Shown: positions 26,522 to 36,716, numbered from the stretch's first letter. The stretch: DNA of 64,000 nt from Verrucomicrobiia bacterium (GCA_026125285.1 JAHCLO010000004.1:62001-126000), one strand, 5' to 3'. Notes: generated by a model not told the origin, from the sequence alone. Program-made: numbers and translations.

Positions 26522-27496
26522 TTAGTCCGACTTCCGCCACAGCTTGCTGCGTTGCTCGAGAAACTCCCGGGATTTGTGAGCCGGATAGACCGTCAACAAG
26601 TAACGCAATTGAAACTTCTGGCCGGCCGTGTACTGGATCGGGGTTTCTTCGAGTCCCTGCGTGGCGCTGAGATAGGCAAACGGTTCCGTCATCGTGAAGA
26701 ACCGTCCGTCGCCGTGCGCGTTGCCCGCGTGACTGAATAGCACCAGCATGAGGTCCTGGTTTTCCGAGTTGCCAGCAACGCTCGTCCATTGGGCGGGGAT
26801 CACGTTCTGCGTATTGCCGCCGGTGTAAGGTGCGTTTGCCGAATTTCCAAACCGCGCCACTTTGTCGAACGACTGCGGCAGGCGCAGCCCCAACCCGTTA
26901 TAGTTCGCACCGTGCAAACGAACACTGCCCACACCCGGGCCAACCGCGAAGGCCGCCTCCCATCGCAGCGCGATCTCCTCGTTTCGCTCATCCACGGTCA
27001 GCGTCAGCGTGCGTTCCTCAGTCAGCATGACCGGCACTGTGGCATCGGCATCCGTATGATTGGTGGAGGCCACCCAGTGAATCAACTGCGTGAATGAGGC
27101 CCGCGGCCGACCATCCGGCCCGCGGCCGGACTGGTCTGTCACCAGGCGGATGGATTTCTGAAAGCCGGGCGAATTGACTTCTTCCCAAAAGTTCACGTCG
27201 TTGACGCGGATGGCGTACATCAGTCCGTGATGATGCAGATGATCCGCCGGCGCATCGCGCAGAACGTTCTCGCCCCTCAACGTGTACAGCTCGCGCACGT
27301 AAGGTTTGAACTGATCCCTGGCAAAGGCGTACACCAGCAGCGGCTGACCTTTGAATAGCCAGGTGAGTTCTCCCTTCTCCACGTTCACCGATTCGCGGAA
27401 CAGCAACCGTCCGGAATTGACCGCTCCTTGTCCGGTTGCGTCAGCGGCGAGAACCAAGAGGCAGGCGACCAGCGGTATGAGCATGCGGCAATTCAT
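26522..27496 (-). CDS. Secreted PmoA-like (DUF6807) protein
   Basis: A 324-residue protein with a Sec-type signal (MNCRMLIPLVACLLVLAADA). The body matches the PmoA/DUF6807 family: LLVYAFARDQFKPYVRELYT, APADHLHHHGLMYAIRVNDV with a His cluster, and TEPFAYLSATQGLEETP. Despite the name these proteins are not methane monooxygenase subunits. They are beta-sandwich proteins found in polysaccharide-degradation loci, and their function is unsettled. The His triplet could bind a metal. The gene lies downstream of no close partner, about 135 bases from the divergent alpha-galactosidase gene. Confidence 0.82.
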   Translation of the reverse strand: MNCRMLIPLVACLLVLAADATGQGAVNSGRLLFRESVNVEKGELTWLFKGQPLLVYAFARDQFKPYVRELYTLRGENVLRDAPADHLHHHGLMYAIRVNDVNFWEEVNSPGFQKSIRLVTDQSGRGPDGRPRASFTQLIHWVASTNHTDADATVPVMLTEERTLTLTVDERNEEIALRWEAAFAVGPGVGSVRLHGANYNGLGLRLPQSFDKVARFGNSANAPYTGGNTQNVIPAQWTSVAGNSENQDLMLVLFSHAGNAHGDGRFFTMTEPFAYLSATQGLEETPIQYTAGQKFQLRYLLTVYPAHKSREFLEQRSKLWRKSD

Positions 27497-27631
27497 AAGC
27501 CGACTATAGGTGTTCAACCAAACCGGCCCTTGATGCAAATCAATTATTGGTCCCAGGCGACGAACATCTTTTCATCACCCTCACCCACCTTGATGGCGGT
27601 CAATGGGATGAGTTCTTCAATAGTTGTATAA

Positions 27632-29599
27632 ATGAAGTGCAATATGCGCACACGACTCTTCCTCCCCACCGTATGGCTGGCGCTCGCTTCCCTCACGCAC
27701 GCTGCCGAAACCGTCTGGTTGGACGCCCTCGACCTCAGTCAGATGACCCAAGGCTGGGGCACGCCGCAAACGAATCGCAGCATTCGCGAACAGCCCCTTG
27801 CCATCGGGGGGCGCAAGTTCGAGCGCGGCGTCGGCACGCACGCGATCAGCACGGCGCGGATGGAACTGGATGGCGGCTCGGAACGCTTCCTCGCGTTCGT
27901 CGGCGTGGATGACAATGCGAACGGACCGGCCTCGATTGTTTTCAAAGCTATTGCTGATGGCCGCATACTTTGGCAATCGGGTGTGATGAAACCGGGTGAT
28001 CCCGCCAAGGCAGTGGACCTCGATTTGCGCAGCGTGAAAACGCTTCTGTTGCAGGTGGGCGATGCGGGCGATGGGGTCAGTTATGATCACGCTAATTGGG
28101 CGGAAGCCCGCTTCATCGTCAGCGGCGCCAAGCCACGGATCGTCGGTGTTCCCGTTGAACCAGCCATCATTCTCACGCCCAAACCTGGTCCCGCCCCGCT
28201 CATCAATGGACCGACGATTTACGGTTGCCGGCCGGGAAATCCCTTTCTGTATCGCATTCCCACCCAGGGCCAACGACCCATGATTTTTTCCGCCAGTGGA
28301 CTGCCGCGTGGGCTGAAGCTGGATTCCGCAACGGGCATCATCACCGGGTCCATTGCTGAACGCGGGGAGTATCGTCTAACGCTGCGCGCGAAAAACCAGC
28401 ATGGCCGATCGTCGCGTCCCTTCAAGATTGTGTGCGGCGACACACTCTCACTCACGCCTTCGATGGGTTGGAATCATTGGTACGCGCATTACGACCGGAT
28501 CACGGACGCGATGATGCGCGAGGCGGCTGACATCATGGTCAGCAGTGGCATGGCGGACGTGGGTTATCAATACGTGAGTATTGACGATTGCTGGATGAAC
28601 GCGGCCAGGCACCAAGACCCGATGCGCGTCGGCCCGCTCCGTGATGAACGCGGCAACATCGTTCCGAACAAGTATTTTCCGGACATGAAAGCGATGACCG
28701 CTTACATCCACGCCAAGGGACTCAAGGCGGGCATTTACACATCACCCGGTCCACGCACCTGCGCCGGATTCGCCGGCAGTTATCAGCACGAGGCGCAGGA
28801 CGCGAAGCAGTTTGCGGAGTGGGGATTTGATCTGCTCAAACACGACTGGTGTTCCTACGGGCAAATCGCCAGGGACGACAAAAGCCCTGACATGTTCCAG
28901 AAACCCTACCGGCTCATGGGTGATTTGTTGAAGCAACAGCAGCGCGACATTCTGCTCAATCTTTGCCAGTACGGCATGGGCAACGTGTGGGAATGGGGCG
29001 CGGAGGTCGGCGCGCAGAGCTGGCGCACCTCCGGGGATCTCGGATTCGAGTTGAACAACATCTTCAACGTCGCGCTCAAGAACGCGGAGCATCGCGCGTG
29101 GTCGCGGCCCGGGAGTTGGAACGATCCGGATTACATCCAGATCGGTCACATCGGCAACGCGCGCGTTGGCGGTTTGCCCGCTCCGTGCCCGCTCACCCCC
29201 ACCGAGCAATACTCCTTCATGTCGCTCTGGTGTCTCATGGCCGCGCCGCTTTTCTACAGCGGCGACCTGACCCAACTCGACGAGTTCACACTCAACGTGC
29301 TGTGCAATCCCGAGGTCATCGAAGTGAACCAGGACCCGCTCGGCCAATGCGCCCGCGTGATTGAATTGGACGAAGCCACTTTGATCATGGTGAAAGATCT
29401 GGCCGATGGGGCGAAGGCGGTGGGCTTGTGTAACCGCGGCGAAATGGAAACAACTGTCACCGCGCGGTGGGCTGATTTGGGCATCAAAGGGAAACCGCGC
29501 GTCCGCGACCTGTGGCGGCAGAAGGACTTGGGCCGGTTTGCAGGCGAGTATCGCGCAATCGTTCCGCGACACGGCGTGGTGTTGGTGAAGGTTAAATAG
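27632..29599 (+). CDS. Secreted NPCBM/Ig-like/GH27 alpha-galactosidase
   Basis: A 655-residue enzyme. A signal peptide (to about residue 24) is followed by an NPCBM-type carbohydrate-binding domain (about 25-165, containing KFERGVGTHA) and a He_PIG-like Ig domain (about 190-270, SGLPRGLKLDSATGIITGS). A GH27 catalytic TIM barrel starts at LTPSMGWNHWYAHYDRI. Catalytic residues are the nucleophile Asp in LLKHDWCSYG and the acid/base Asp in WRTSGDLG; YVSIDDCWM and PGSWNDPDYIQIG are further GH27 blocks. It hydrolyses terminal alpha-galactosides outside the cytoplasm; alpha-N-acetylgalactosaminidase activity is the main alternative. Transcribed divergently from the PmoA-like gene. Confidence 0.92.
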   Translation: MKCNMRTRLFLPTVWLALASLTHAAETVWLDALDLSQMTQGWGTPQTNRSIREQPLAIGGRKFERGVGTHAISTARMELDGGSERFLAFVGVDDNANGPASIVFKAIADGRILWQSGVMKPGDPAKAVDLDLRSVKTLLLQVGDAGDGVSYDHANWAEARFIVSGAKPRIVGVPVEPAIILTPKPGPAPLINGPTIYGCRPGNPFLYRIPTQGQRPMIFSASGLPRGLKLDSATGIITGSIAERGEYRLTLRAKNQHGRSSRPFKIVCGDTLSLTPSMGWNHWYAHYDRITDAMMREAADIMVSSGMADVGYQYVSIDDCWMNAARHQDPMRVGPLRDERGNIVPNKYFPDMKAMTAYIHAKGLKAGIYTSPGPRTCAGFAGSYQHEAQDAKQFAEWGFDLLKHDWCSYGQIARDDKSPDMFQKPYRLMGDLLKQQQRDILLNLCQYGMGNVWEWGAEVGAQSWRTSGDLGFELNNIFNVALKNAEHRAWSRPGSWNDPDYIQIGHIGNARVGGLPAPCPLTPTEQYSFMSLWCLMAAPLFYSGDLTQLDEFTLNVLCNPEVIEVNQDPLGQCARVIELDEATLIMVKDLADGAKAVGLCNRGEMETTVTARWADLGIKGKPRVRDLWRQKDLGRFAGEYRAIVPRHGVVLVKVK

Positions 29600-29654
29600 T
29601 GGTCGGCGCCGGGGTATTGAGAAGCGGAAGGCTGCCGGTTCCGGGTGAGTGGGG

Positions 29655-29985
29655 GCGGGCAGGAATCCCCACCGGCCACGGTCAACATCTATGTTGGCGG
29701 CCCGAATTCACTGGCCGATTGCCAGCAATGTAATGACCGGCGTTGGAATGCCGGTCACCTTCAGGTGAAGCGGCGCGGATGCGTGCGGCGCGGACCTGAC
29801 GTTCACGCTGCAAACCGCCTCGGACCACGGGCAGATCACGGCCTTTGACCCGGACAGCGGGCAGGGCTTCTGCGGACCGAACGCTGGCTACGAGGGCACG
29901 GACGGATTCCGGTTCAACATGGCCAACTGCGGTTTCGATTCCGCTTCGCAACGGGTCACGATGTGGGTGGTACCGCCGCTTCTTA
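29655..29985 (+). pseudogene. Remnant of a cadherin/Big-type repeat domain
   Basis: Translations show the order typical of Big_9/VCBS-type repeats. One frame gives PPATVNIYVGGPNS. After a frame change comes NVMTGVGMPVTFR, an in-frame TGA at 29766-29768, then DLTFTLQTASDHGQITAF, GPNAGYEGTDGFRF and DSASQRVTMWV. Intact units read like PVTFTLSG, LTFTLQTAPAHG and NAGYNGTDSFTF. A frameshift and a stop in so short a segment indicate decay of a large surface-adhesin-like gene. The rest of 29600-30196 shows nothing recognisable. Confidence 0.65.
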
Positions 29986-30196
29986 CACCGACCTGCGGCC
30001 CAGAGGCCAACCCACCGTCAAGGCATCCTCCTCCGGCAATGTTCGGGAGCGACGGAATCCTGAAGGTAAGAAGATGTTGGTCAGTGGCGAAGGTTTCCAG
30101 CAGAGGTATGGCCCCATCACCTGCCGTTGCGCTCGCTGACACAGATTTCTCAACCGCGTGGACCGACCGATTCAATGAACGAAGGATTCAAGGCCC

Positions 30197-31783
30197 TCAA
30201 ACCGTCTTCGCCGCGCTCACGTTGTTTAACTCCACGCCCAGCTTTTTCAGCGCGTATCCGGTTTCCCTTAGATAATTCCCGTAGGACATCATCCAGTGGA
30301 AGCCTTTCATCTCCTGGAGCAGCGCGGCGCAATCACCATGGACCCGAACGTCCACCTGCGAACGGCAGATGTCCAGAAACGGGTTGCCCACAATCTTGCC
30401 CTCGAACCCGACCCATTTCTGGCAGTTGAAGTCGGGTACCAGATTCGTGCAAATTTGGCCCAGCTTCATTTCCACCTTCGGCGCGGCGCCGTAGTCGGAC
30501 TCGAAGTGCGTGTAAATCTTCGTTCGTTCGGCGCGTTTGCCGTCCATCTTGCGCGGGGCGGTGCAATGCGCCAGCGTCACCAGGTTGTCGTGCGGGAAGG
30601 TGGGATCGTTCAGGAACACCGGCAGGCCGGAAATGTAATGCAGCAAAATACCCGATGGAATCACGACAAAGTCCGATTCGCAGAACGCCAGATAACCGTC
30701 GTCGTTGAGGAAGCTCAACGGCATGCAGGCCGTCGTCTCGGAGATGGGCATGATGGTGCCCATGCAATGATGCACTGTGATCGCATCCGTTTTTGCCTCA
30801 TCCATGATGTCTTTGAAAACCTCGGTGAGGACGAAGGCGTTGACGAGGAATTTGCGGTCGGTGTGCAGCGACACCCGGGATTCGCGGAGCAGTCTTTTGG
30901 CATCAGCCTCCGCACGGGCGACGAGCGCGCCATCGGCCCTGGCTGCCTTGAGGCGCGGCGCGAGGTCTTGGTAGGGATAATCCGCGATGTCGAGTTTCCA
31001 GAGCGTGCGCGAAATCTCCGGCGCCTTCTGCATCATGCCCGCGCCCCAGCCGCCGGCGCCACCGATGGCGATGATCTTCTTGCCGAACGTGTTGTTCAGC
31101 CCGTGCAACGCCCGCAAGCGCATGGCCAGTTCCTCGTAGCTGTCCACCACCACGTCGTTCACGTCCATGCCCGGCTGGCCGTAATCGTCCACCGTCTTGC
31201 GCAAGAACCGCGGGTGAACGATCTCGTACCACAGATAAACCGGACCGGGATCATGCCGCAGGAACATCAGGTTGAAACGGTCCTTGAGCGTCATCGCTTC
31301 GAGCACGTCGCCCCCGCCGCCGGCGGCGTAAATGAGCAGTGCGTCGTGGTTTTCCTTCGCGAGGTTGGCCGCCTGTTCGCGATTGCGCACCGCGACCAGC
31401 GGACGCACCTCCAGCGGGAAATTTGCCTTGCTGGACATCTTGGCGAGTTCATCAGTGATTCGCGCCATCTCTTTAGCGGCGTCCTCATCGGTCTGAATCC
31501 CGCCCCAGTTACGCCAACTGGTGGCCTCACGGCGTGTCGGTGTGTCGTACGTAAACACGGGCTGAACCCGCAATGGTTTGATGATTCGTGGGGGGCGGGA
31601 GTTGGCGGACGTGGCATCCGCCGCACCCAGCGGCAGGGCCGGCAACGCGAGACCGCCGACGGTCAGCGCGCCGACGCGCAGGAGGAAATCGCGGCGGTTG
31701 AGGTTTTGGAACTGCACGGGCGCCGCCGCATGGCCGGCGCAACAACTGCACGTGCAACGATGGGGGATTGATGAAGTATTCAT
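30197..31783 (-). CDS. Exported sugar-isomerase-like protein (L-fucose/L-arabinose isomerase fold)
   Basis: A 528-residue protein starting MNTSSIPHR at 31783. The N-terminus carries a Cys cluster (CTCSCC, residues 10-15) before a twin-arginine signal (NRRDFLLRVGALTVGG, RR at 30-31). The remainder resembles the two-domain fucose/arabinose isomerase-like family: ALLIYAAGGGGDVLEAM, KIIAIGGAGGWGAGMM, ITVHHCMGTIMPISETTACM, DGYLAFCESDFVVIPSG and the C-terminal VRVHGDCAALLQEMKGFHW. His, Cys, Glu and Asp residues in these blocks could bind a metal. A Tat signal on such an enzyme is unexpected, since sugar isomerases are usually cytoplasmic. The substrate is unknown. Confidence 0.75.
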   Translation of the reverse strand: MNTSSIPHRCTCSCCAGHAAAPVQFQNLNRRDFLLRVGALTVGGLALPALPLGAADATSANSRPPRIIKPLRVQPVFTYDTPTRREATSWRNWGGIQTDEDAAKEMARITDELAKMSSKANFPLEVRPLVAVRNREQAANLAKENHDALLIYAAGGGGDVLEAMTLKDRFNLMFLRHDPGPVYLWYEIVHPRFLRKTVDDYGQPGMDVNDVVVDSYEELAMRLRALHGLNNTFGKKIIAIGGAGGWGAGMMQKAPEISRTLWKLDIADYPYQDLAPRLKAARADGALVARAEADAKRLLRESRVSLHTDRKFLVNAFVLTEVFKDIMDEAKTDAITVHHCMGTIMPISETTACMPLSFLNDDGYLAFCESDFVVIPSGILLHYISGLPVFLNDPTFPHDNLVTLAHCTAPRKMDGKRAERTKIYTHFESDYGAAPKVEMKLGQICTNLVPDFNCQKWVGFEGKIVGNPFLDICRSQVDVRVHGDCAALLQEMKGFHWMMSYGNYLRETGYALKKLGVELNNVSAAKTV

Positions 31784-32147
31784 GGTCGTTTCAGTTTGCC
31801 CATAAAGCCCAGAAGTTCGCTGAAGGCGGTTGTTCGATCGTCCACCTTCAGCCACTGGCATCCTTCTCCGGTTGGAGGCCGATTGCAACAGGTTTTTTCA
31901 GGAAACGAATGGCCGTGATTCACGGCGACTTAGCGAACACGATGAAGTTCGTCCGGCTTTGGGGACACCGCCGTTTCGTGGGTCAGCAAGTTCACCGGGC
32001 TGGACTATGTTGTGACCAGGACATGGTCCAGATTCACGAATGAACTGAGGAGGCTCGCTCGGTCGGGAAGTTCCTCGTGCAACGGAGTATCCCCTTGCAA
32101 CCGTTCGCGGAACACACTACCAAGGTCGTCACACGGATGGAGTCACA
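31784..32147. other. Divergent intergenic region
   Basis: Between the minus-strand sugar-isomerase-like gene and the plus-strand enolase-superfamily gene. It must hold promoters for both. I see no convincing -35/-10 pair, operator or RNA structure. Near 31820-31845 the minus strand reads AACAACCGCCTTCAGCGAAC, a string that resembles one half of integron-type attC sites but has no partner half. Confidence 0.5.
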
Positions 32148-33275
32148 ATGAACGTTAAAATCGCCAAGATCGAAGCCTTCCCTGTCAGTTACCCGACAAT
32201 CGGTTATTTCAAATTCTTTGAAGGTCCAAGCGGCCGGTCGCTGGGCCGGCCAACGGTGGTGGTGAAGATGACCGCAGACAACGGTGCGGTGGGCTGGGGT
32301 CAAAGTGTGCCGTCGCATCGGTGGAGTTACGAGACCCACGAAACCGTCCAGGCCACGATCGAACATTATCTCGCGCCTGAGTTGATTGGGCTTGATCCGT
32401 TCGACGCCGACGCGATCCATGCCGCGATGAATCGCATCATTGCACCGTCCTTCTCCACCGGACAGCCGATCTGCAAAGCGGGAGTGGATCTCGCCTTGTT
32501 CGATCTTACCGGAAGAATCCTCCGCCAGAGCGCGGCCGAGCGCTGGAACAGGACTGGGCGAAACCAGATTCCCTTGAGCTGGACAGTCAACGTGCAGTCG
32601 CTGGGCGAGGTAGAGAAAGTCGTGTCCGATGGCCTGGCACGCGGATACCAGAACTTCAATGTGAAGGTGGCGCCCGATTCAAAGTTCGACCTGGAGCTTT
32701 GCCGAACGGTCAGGCGTCTCGCCCCGGAGGGTTTTCTTTGGGCTGACGCGAATGGTGGGTATGACGAACGCACCGCGCTGGACGTTGCGCCAAGGTTGGC
32801 GGACTTGGGCGTGCCGGTACTGGAGCAACCGCTCCCCGCCAACCGGCTTACCGGCTACCAACGGCTGAAGCAACAGGGCGCGTTGCCCATCATCATGGAC
32901 GAGGGCATCGTTTCTTCGGTCGAGTTGGAAGAGTTCATCAAACTGGGCCTGCTGGACGGCGTGGCGATGAAGCCGGGCCGTTGCGGTGGAATTACCGAGG
33001 CGCGGCGGCAAGTGGAGATTCTGCTGGATCGCGGCTTGATGTTTCTCGGCAGTGGTTTGTCCGATCCGGACCTATCGCTCGCGGCGTCGCTGGCATTGTA
33101 TGGTGCGTATGATTTGAAATACCCGGCGGCATTGAACGGGCCGCAGTTTCTCGAGGGCACCGTTCTGCTGGACCCAATTCAGGTGAGTAGTGGCGAGGCC
33201 CTTGTTCCGCGTGGCCCCGGCCTTGGGGTGGTGGTGGAAGAATCGAAGCTTGGCGAAGCAGTCGGCAGCGAGTAA
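32148..33275 (+). CDS. Mandelate racemase/muconate lactonizing enzyme (enolase superfamily)
   Basis: A 375-residue cytoplasmic enzyme. An N-terminal capping domain (VKIAKIEAFPVSYP) precedes the barrel. The catalytic base region is FNVKVAPDSK, and the metal ligands are Asp in LWADANGGYDE, Glu in VPVLEQPLPANR and Asp/Glu in IIMDEGIVSS. It probably dehydrates or racemises an acid sugar or related carboxylate. The KxA rather than KxK arrangement leaves the subgroup open. The Tat-exported DUF4434 gene follows 13 bases downstream, so the two are probably co-transcribed. Confidence 0.88.
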   Translation: MNVKIAKIEAFPVSYPTIGYFKFFEGPSGRSLGRPTVVVKMTADNGAVGWGQSVPSHRWSYETHETVQATIEHYLAPELIGLDPFDADAIHAAMNRIIAPSFSTGQPICKAGVDLALFDLTGRILRQSAAERWNRTGRNQIPLSWTVNVQSLGEVEKVVSDGLARGYQNFNVKVAPDSKFDLELCRTVRRLAPEGFLWADANGGYDERTALDVAPRLADLGVPVLEQPLPANRLTGYQRLKQQGALPIIMDEGIVSSVELEEFIKLGLLDGVAMKPGRCGGITEARRQVEILLDRGLMFLGSGLSDPDLSLAASLALYGAYDLKYPAALNGPQFLEGTVLLDPIQVSSGEALVPRGPGLGVVVEESKLGEAVGSE

Positions 33276-33288
33276 ATCTTGTGGCGGG

Positions 33289-34356
33289 ATGAAAGGGATA
33301 ACCAACCGGCGACGTTTTCTCCGCGCCATGGGCTTGGGCGCCGCGGCCGGCGCGCTGAATGTGTCGTGCCGTAACGTTTCGTTGCCGCAAAGAACCAAGC
33401 CAATCAAGCCGATCAGAGGAAGTTGGATCAGCATCTGGTGGGATGACCGCCGACATTTCTACTGGAACGAGGCCTGCCGTAATTTCACCACGGAACAGTG
33501 GCAGTTTGCGGTAAAGGACGTGGCGGAACTGGGCATGGAATATCTGGTCCTGCTGGCCATTGCCAAGGGCGGTCAGGCGTTCTATGACACTCCGTTGCTG
33601 CCAAAGCTGCCGATGGTTTGTCCGGACCCGATTGGGGCCTTGCTGACCGCAGGTGACAGGTATGGTGTGAAGTTCTTCCTCAGCAGCGATTGGTATGGCG
33701 CGTGGGATCATCGCGCCCTGCATGATCCCGACCGGGTGGCCAAGCGATTTCAAATGATGGGTGAGATCGCGGAACGCTACGCGCATCATCGGAGCTTTTT
33801 CGGTTGGTATTGGCCGAACGAAGCGCATCTCTCACCATACTTCACGCCGGATTTCATCGCCTACGTCAACGAGTGCAGCGCCGAGGCGCATCGCCTGACG
33901 CCCAAAGCCAGGACTTTGACCGCGCCGTATGGCACGTATCGCGCCGTGTGCGACGACCAATTCATCCAGCAACTCGAACGACTCGACGTGGACATCATTG
34001 CGTATCAGGACGAGGTCGGTTGCCTGCGCATGGATGCCGCGGGCAGCGCGGCGGCGTTTGAACGCCTGCGCCGCGCGCATGATCGCGTTCCCGAACGCGC
34101 GCTGTGGGCGGACGTGGAGGTGTTTGCCTGGGAAGGGCCGCCCAACCAACAAACGAGCCCGCTCATCCCCGCCCCGTTTGCGCGGGTGCGTGAACAGTTG
34201 GAAGCGGTCTCACCTTTCGTGGATAGAATCCTGATCTATCAGTATCAGGGATTGATGAACAAACCGGGCACGCGGGCTTATGGCGGACACCCGGATTCCA
34301 CGGCCCTTTACACGGATTACACGCGCTGGTTGAAGACTGCGGGGCGGGGAGTTTAA
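33289..34356 (+). CDS. Tat-exported DUF4434-type TIM-barrel protein
   Basis: A 355-residue protein from [20 protein letters not shown], a clear twin-arginine signal, with a Cys at LNVSCRN that might be a lipobox. The body matches DUF4434, a glycosidase-like TIM barrel: [62 protein letters not shown] and [14 protein letters not shown]. Acidic residues in PNEAHL, YQDEVG and WADVEVF occupy positions where a glycosidase would have its catalytic pair, but no activity is established for the family. It closely follows the enolase-superfamily gene. Confidence 0.8.
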   Translation: MKGITNRRRFLRAMGLGAAAGALNVSCRNVSLPQRTKPIKPIRGSWISIWWDDRRHFYWNEACRNFTTEQWQFAVKDVAELGMEYLVLLAIAKGGQAFYDTPLLPKLPMVCPDPIGALLTAGDRYGVKFFLSSDWYGAWDHRALHDPDRVAKRFQMMGEIAERYAHHRSFFGWYWPNEAHLSPYFTPDFIAYVNECSAEAHRLTPKARTLTAPYGTYRAVCDDQFIQQLERLDVDIIAYQDEVGCLRMDAAGSAAAFERLRRAHDRVPERALWADVEVFAWEGPPNQQTSPLIPAPFARVREQLEAVSPFVDRILIYQYQGLMNKPGTRAYGGHPDSTALYTDYTRWLKTAGRGV

Positions 34357-34463
34357 CCTGCTGGGGAGCATTATCGGGGACTGGCGCGGTTACCGCAGGA
34401 ATTCATGACTCAGGTCAAGGTTCACTAAAGAAACAAGACGTTCAATTCGACAAACTGAAAAAC

Positions 34464-35765
34464 ATGCAAACTCGATTCACGCTGACTCAAGCCGAGATTC
34501 CGACGCATTGGTATAATCTGCTTGCGGACTTTCCCGAACCGCTGCCGCCGCCGTTGCATCCCGGCACCAAACAGCCCATTCCACCGGAAGCCTTGCTGGC
34601 CATTTTTCCGGAGAACCTGGTACAACAGGAAATGTGTCCGGATCGGCAGGTCGAAATTCCGGAGGAAGTGCGGGACATTTATGCGTTGTGGCGGCCCACG
34701 GCTTTGCTGCGCGCGGTGCGTTTCGAGAAGGCGCTGCAAACGCCAGCGCACATATATTACAAGTACGAGGGCGCGAGTCCCGCCGGCAGTCACAAGGTCA
34801 ACACCTCTGTGGCGCAAGCTTACTTCAACAAGGTCGCCGGCACGAAGCGGCTGGCCACCGAAACCGGCGCCGGCCAATGGGGCGCGTCGCTGGCGCTGGC
34901 GTGCAAACTGTTTGGCCTGGAGTGCAACGTTTACATGGTCAAGGTGAGTTATCAGCAGAAACCGTATCGCCGGATGCTGATGCACACTTGGGGCTCGACC
35001 GTGCATCCCAGTCCCAGCGACCAGACAGAATACGGGCGCAAGTTGCTGGCCGAAGACCCGCATTGTCAGGGCAGCCTGGGCATCGCCATCAGTGAGGCCA
35101 TCGAGGACACGGTCAAGCATCCTGGGACGAAGTATTCGCTGGGCAGCGTGCTCAATCACGTTTGCCTGCATCAATCCGTCATCGGCCAGGAGGCGATCAA
35201 GCAGATGGAATTGGCGGGCGAAGAACCCGACTCGATCATCGGTTGTTGCGGCGGCGGCAGCAACTTTGCGGGTTTGGCCTTTCCGTTTATCCACAAGAAG
35301 ATCACCGAAAAGAAACTTTACCGCATCGTGGGCGTGGAACCTTCGGCCTGTCCAACGTTAACCCAAGGCAATCTGCGCTACGACTTCGGGGACACGGCGG
35401 AAATGACTCCTTTGCTGATGATGTACACGCTGGGACACCAGTTCATGCCGCCGTCTATTCACGCGGGCGGACTGCGCTATCACGGCATGTCGCCCATGGT
35501 GAGCCACGCGGTGAAGCTGGGTTTGATGGAAGCGGAGGCGTATCACCAGACGAAAGTGTTCGAGGCGGGAACGTTGTTCGCCCGGAGTGAGGGCATCGTG
35601 CCCGCACCCGAATCCGCCCACGCCATCGCTTCCGTGGTGGCAGAAGCTGTGAAGGCCCGCGAAACCGGACAGAAGCGGGTGATCCTGTTCAATCTATCCG
35701 GGCACGGCTTGCTCGACCTGAGCGCCTACGAGACTTATCTGACCGGGAAGATGCAGGATGTTTGA
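34464..35765 (+). CDS. trpB: Tryptophan synthase beta chain, TrpB2 type
   Basis: A 433-residue PLP enzyme, longer than TrpB1 (about 400). It has the TrpB2-type N-terminus with proline-rich [16 protein letters not shown] and [15 protein letters not shown]. The PLP lysine is in [16 protein letters not shown], the substrate loop is [14 protein letters not shown], the phosphate-binding glycine loop is [11 protein letters not shown], and the C-terminus has [12 protein letters not shown] and LFNLSGHG. It condenses serine with indole. TrpB2 enzymes usually work without TrpA, and no trpA or other trp gene is adjacent. A tryptophanase gene lies 5 kb downstream. The outer-membrane protein gene follows closely. 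Confidence 0.92.
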   Translation: MQTRFTLTQAEIPTHWYNLLADFPEPLPPPLHPGTKQPIPPEALLAIFPENLVQQEMCPDRQVEIPEEVRDIYALWRPTALLRAVRFEKALQTPAHIYYKYEGASPAGSHKVNTSVAQAYFNKVAGTKRLATETGAGQWGASLALACKLFGLECNVYMVKVSYQQKPYRRMLMHTWGSTVHPSPSDQTEYGRKLLAEDPHCQGSLGIAISEAIEDTVKHPGTKYSLGSVLNHVCLHQSVIGQEAIKQMELAGEEPDSIIGCCGGGSNFAGLAFPFIHKKITEKKLYRIVGVEPSACPTLTQGNLRYDFGDTAEMTPLLMMYTLGHQFMPPSIHAGGLRYHGMSPMVSHAVKLGLMEAEAYHQTKVFEAGTLFARSEGIVPAPESAHAIASVVAEAVKARETGQKRVILFNLSGHGLLDLSAYETYLTGKMQDV

Positions 35766-35801
35766 ATGAACCAATCGAGAACCCCAACCCAACCTACAAC
35801 C

Positions 35802-36716
35802 ATGAAACTCACATTGACTCCTCTGCTTGGCGGTGCGGCGCTCCTCGCTTTAACCACGCTCGTTCAGGCGCAACCCACGGCTCACTACGTGCCCGGCATT
35901 GAAGGCATCAAGGGTGCCAGCTTGCCGCCGCCGGGCGTTTACCTCCGGGACTACAGTGTGTTCTATTGGGCCAGCCGCGTGAACGATGACCGGGGCAAGG
36001 AGATTAAAGCCGCAGACCCGGATGTCTTTATTTTCGCCAACGTTCCGCGGTTGGTGTGGATCACGGACGTTGAGGTCTTGGGCGGTTTTGTAGGAGTGGA
36101 CGCTTTGCTGCCGCTACAATACACGAGCGCCGAGGCGGACTATCCACCGCCAACAGGCCATTTTGACGACTCGACTTTTGGAATTGGCGACCTGTTTGCG
36201 GAAACCACCCTGTCGTGGCACCTAAAGCAGTTCGACTTCTCGCTGGGCGCCGGTGTGTGGATGCCCACCGGCGATTCGCCGCGACATGCTAACGCGCCCA
36301 CGACTCGGGCTGGGCTTGGCTATTGGACTCCCATGCTGACGGCCGGGGCCACGTGGTACATTGACGAGGGGAAGAAATGGGCTTTGTCGGCTCTAAACCG
36401 TTACGAATTCAATACTGAACAACGCGATACAGACATCACCCCCGGCCAGGCTTGGACCCTCGAGTGGGGCGCGAGTTACGCATTGCGCCCGACGATTGAC
36501 CTTGGGGTGGCAGGTTATTATCAGTTGCAGACCACGAGAGACAGCGGTCGTGGCTCAGTTTCGGAGAAGGACTGGGTGTGGGGTGTCGGCCCGGAGATCA
36601 ACATGGTGTGTCCCAAGTTGGGTTTGATTACCTCCATCCGCTACGTGCGCGAAATCGAGGCCGAGAACCGGTTGCAGGGCAACACGGTGACCGTGACCCT
36701 AACGAAGCGATTTTGA
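35802..36716 (+). CDS. Putative outer-membrane transporter (MetA-pathway/PF13557-like)
   Basis: A 304-residue protein with a signal peptide (MKLTLTPLLGGAALLALTTL, cleavage after VQA). It opens with GIEGIKGASLPPPGVYLRDY, the typical start of the outer-membrane proteins grouped with the phenol-degradation MetA family. Alternating aromatic/polar beta strands follow, and the C-terminus is VTVTLTKRF with a final Phe, as in beta-barrels. It probably forms a small outer-membrane barrel for hydrophobic compounds. An ATG at 35766, directly after the TrpB2 stop, is in frame, but the start at 35802 gives the cleaner signal peptide. Confidence 0.82.
   Translation: MKLTLTPLLGGAALLALTTLVQAQPTAHYVPGIEGIKGASLPPPGVYLRDYSVFYWASRVNDDRGKEIKAADPDVFIFANVPRLVWITDVEVLGGFVGVDALLPLQYTSAEADYPPPTGHFDDSTFGIGDLFAETTLSWHLKQFDFSLGAGVWMPTGDSPRHANAPTTRAGLGYWTPMLTAGATWYIDEGKKWALSALNRYEFNTEQRDTDITPGQAWTLEWGASYALRPTIDLGVAGYYQLQTTRDSGRGSVSEKDWVWGVGPEINMVCPKLGLITSIRYVREIEAENRLQGNTVTVTLTKRF

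Noticed and set aside
30296-31771. 491-codon plus-strand open frame
   Set aside because: Antisense to the Tat-exported sugar-isomerase-like gene; no recognisable motif.
31815-31850. Integron attC site
   Set aside because: The minus-strand string AACAACCGCCTTCAGCGAAC resembles one half of an attC site, but no complementary half or R-box partner is nearby.
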